Position numbers and translations under genes: made by a program. Under the pieces are notes generated by a model that ran no database searches, was not told where the DNA came from, and saw only the letters and a list, made by a program, of their open reading frames with translations. From Candidatus Eisenbacteria bacterium (GTDB lineage: Bacteria > Eisenbacteria > RBG-16-71-46 > SZUA-252), in the NCBI GenBank assembly GCA_005893305.1, contig VBOZ01000013.1, positions 1 through 53,998 on the forward strand: DNA of 53,998 nucleotides. Direction: 5' to 3'. Of this stretch, positions 53,327 to 53,998 are shown in pieces (the first letter of the stretch is position 1; the number at the start of each line of letters is the position of its first letter).

Positions 53327-53998
53327 TCAGTAGCGACTCTGGGCACGAAGGAACCATCCATGTGAGCTCTCCGGGCCCGTCTCGAGCGGGTCGCCGGAGA
53401 AGGTCGTAAAGTTGTAGCCGACGCCGAGGCGGAAGTTCAGCGACGGGTCCCAGGAAAGCTCGTTCAGCCACCCCGCGCGCCGGTCTCCCACCTCGCGCTG
53501 CGACAAAGCGCGGTACTCGACTCCGTAGCGGAACGGCTTTCGAACCGTGTACTCGAGACGCTGGGCCCAGAGCACGCTATGGGTCTCGCCGGTGCCCACG
53601 CCTTGCGACTCGCCCCGGATCCGTGCGGCGGCCTTCCCGACCCAGTCGATCCCAGGCACGATTCGCACGGTGGTCTCGAGCGCGGTCACCCCGAGGGTGG
53701 TCTCGGAGAGCGTCGTATCCCCCGGCGCCGAGAACCGCCGGTCCCGGAGGAGGGTCCAACGGGCGAATCCCTCCACGCGATCCGAGTGCGGCGGCCGGAA
53801 CGCGACGCCGAGGGTCCGCTCTTCATACCGCGCGGGAGTGCTGTTCGCCACGCGATCCCGGGTGAAGCTGAGGCGATAGTTTCCCCGCGCCGAGATTCCC
53901 GCGACGAGGTTCCATTCAAGCCCGGTCGACGTGAGCACCTGGCGCTCGCGGCCGCCGGCCCCGTCGATGCGATATTCGCCGCGTGTCGTGGCGACGAC
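53327..53998 (-). CDS. outer-membrane beta-barrel-like protein, C-terminal part (runs off the right edge)
   Basis: About 223 C-terminal residues are visible; the frame is open to the last base. Amphipathic alternating strands (ISARGNYRLSFTRDRV, TLGVAFRPPHSDRVEGFARWTLLRD, LNFRLGVGYNFTTFSGDP) and the aromatic end FLRAQSRY suggest the strands of an outer-membrane barrel. The family cannot be named from this fragment. It precedes the FecR-like gene after only a 1-nt gap and therefore probably belongs to the same signalling operon. Confidence 0.6.
   Translation of the reverse strand, partial: VVATTRGEYRIDGAGGRERQVLTSTGLEWNLVAGISARGNYRLSFTRDRVANSTPARYEERTLGVAFRPPHSDRVEGFARWTLLRDRRFSAPGDTTLSETTLGVTALETTVRIVPGIDWVGKAAARIRGESQGVGTGETHSVLWAQRLEYTVRKPFRYGVEYRALSQREVGDRRAGWLNELSWDPSLNFRLGVGYNFTTFSGDPLETGPESSHGWFLRAQSRY

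Overview
The window is GC-rich and gene-dense. It most resembles a member of the FCB superphylum, probably a Candidatus Eisenbacteria-like lineage. This is inferred from three large exported proteins that end in the same FlgD-like/type IX-like C-terminal module with a PNPFNP or RPNPS motif, from a partial secreted protein typical of such genomes, from chains of overlapping genes (ATGA, GTGA, TGATG), and from two giant Ser/Thr kinase-ATPase-TPR regulators. No rRNA, insertion sequence, integrase or CRISPR array was seen. The taxonomic call is an inference and was not checked by search.

Layout. (1) 1-10180, minus strand: a partial secreted protein with its own promoter, tRNA-Val(UAC), then a tight housekeeping operon transcribed from about 10142 down to about 650: yggS, DUF167, purine nucleoside phosphorylase, ileS, dksA-like, lspA, rluD, ruvX, mltG, larE and a small membrane protein. 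(2) 10213-15910: a zinc-ribbon peptide (minus), then on the plus strand a four-helix membrane protein, an aminotransferase, a secreted hypothetical protein, a DUF1326 protein, a DinB protein and an MFS transporter. (3) 15988-17901: a GAF-containing sigma-54 activator with its own sigma-70 promoter. (4) 17938-32967, minus strand: the most unusual locus (below). (5) 33124-45178: a PD40 beta-propeller protein, a 1239-residue secreted protein, a kinase-ATPase-TPR regulator, an APC permease and a metallophosphoesterase. (6) 45209-45555: tmRNA. (7) 45711-48691: a large membrane protein with a GT2 glycosyltransferase. (8) 48896-53998: a DinB protein (plus), then a minus-strand operon of an outer-membrane-like protein (partial), a FecR-like protein and two histidine kinases.

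The candidate new system is the 15-kb locus at 17938-32967. It encodes, in transcription order: a Ser/Thr kinase-AAA-TPR protein; a lipoprotein membrane-fusion (HlyD/RND) adaptor; a PqqD-like/M50 protease/HlyD fusion; a double-GAF/HlyD fusion; a 42-residue Lys/Ala-rich peptide; a 179-residue Gly/Ser/Lys repeat protein whose N-terminus carries LEQRIAP (similar to the LEPR-XLL motif) and no Sec signal; a second PqqD-like/M50/HlyD fusion; an unrecognised 349-residue protein with a ParB-like motif; and a FemAB-type aminoacyltransferase. The two short proteins sit between the fusion proteins, as substrates of a peptide-maturation and export system would. A good sigma-54 promoter match (GG-N10-GC) lies 66 nt upstream of the 42-residue peptide, and the window's only recognised sigma-54 activator is encoded at the other end of the locus. 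A terminator-like hairpin in the leader of the LEQRIAP gene suggests attenuation. I infer a dedicated system that recognises (PqqD-like domain), cleaves (M50) and exports (HlyD) a repeat peptide. No ABC transporter, RND pump or TolC-like gene is visible in the locus.
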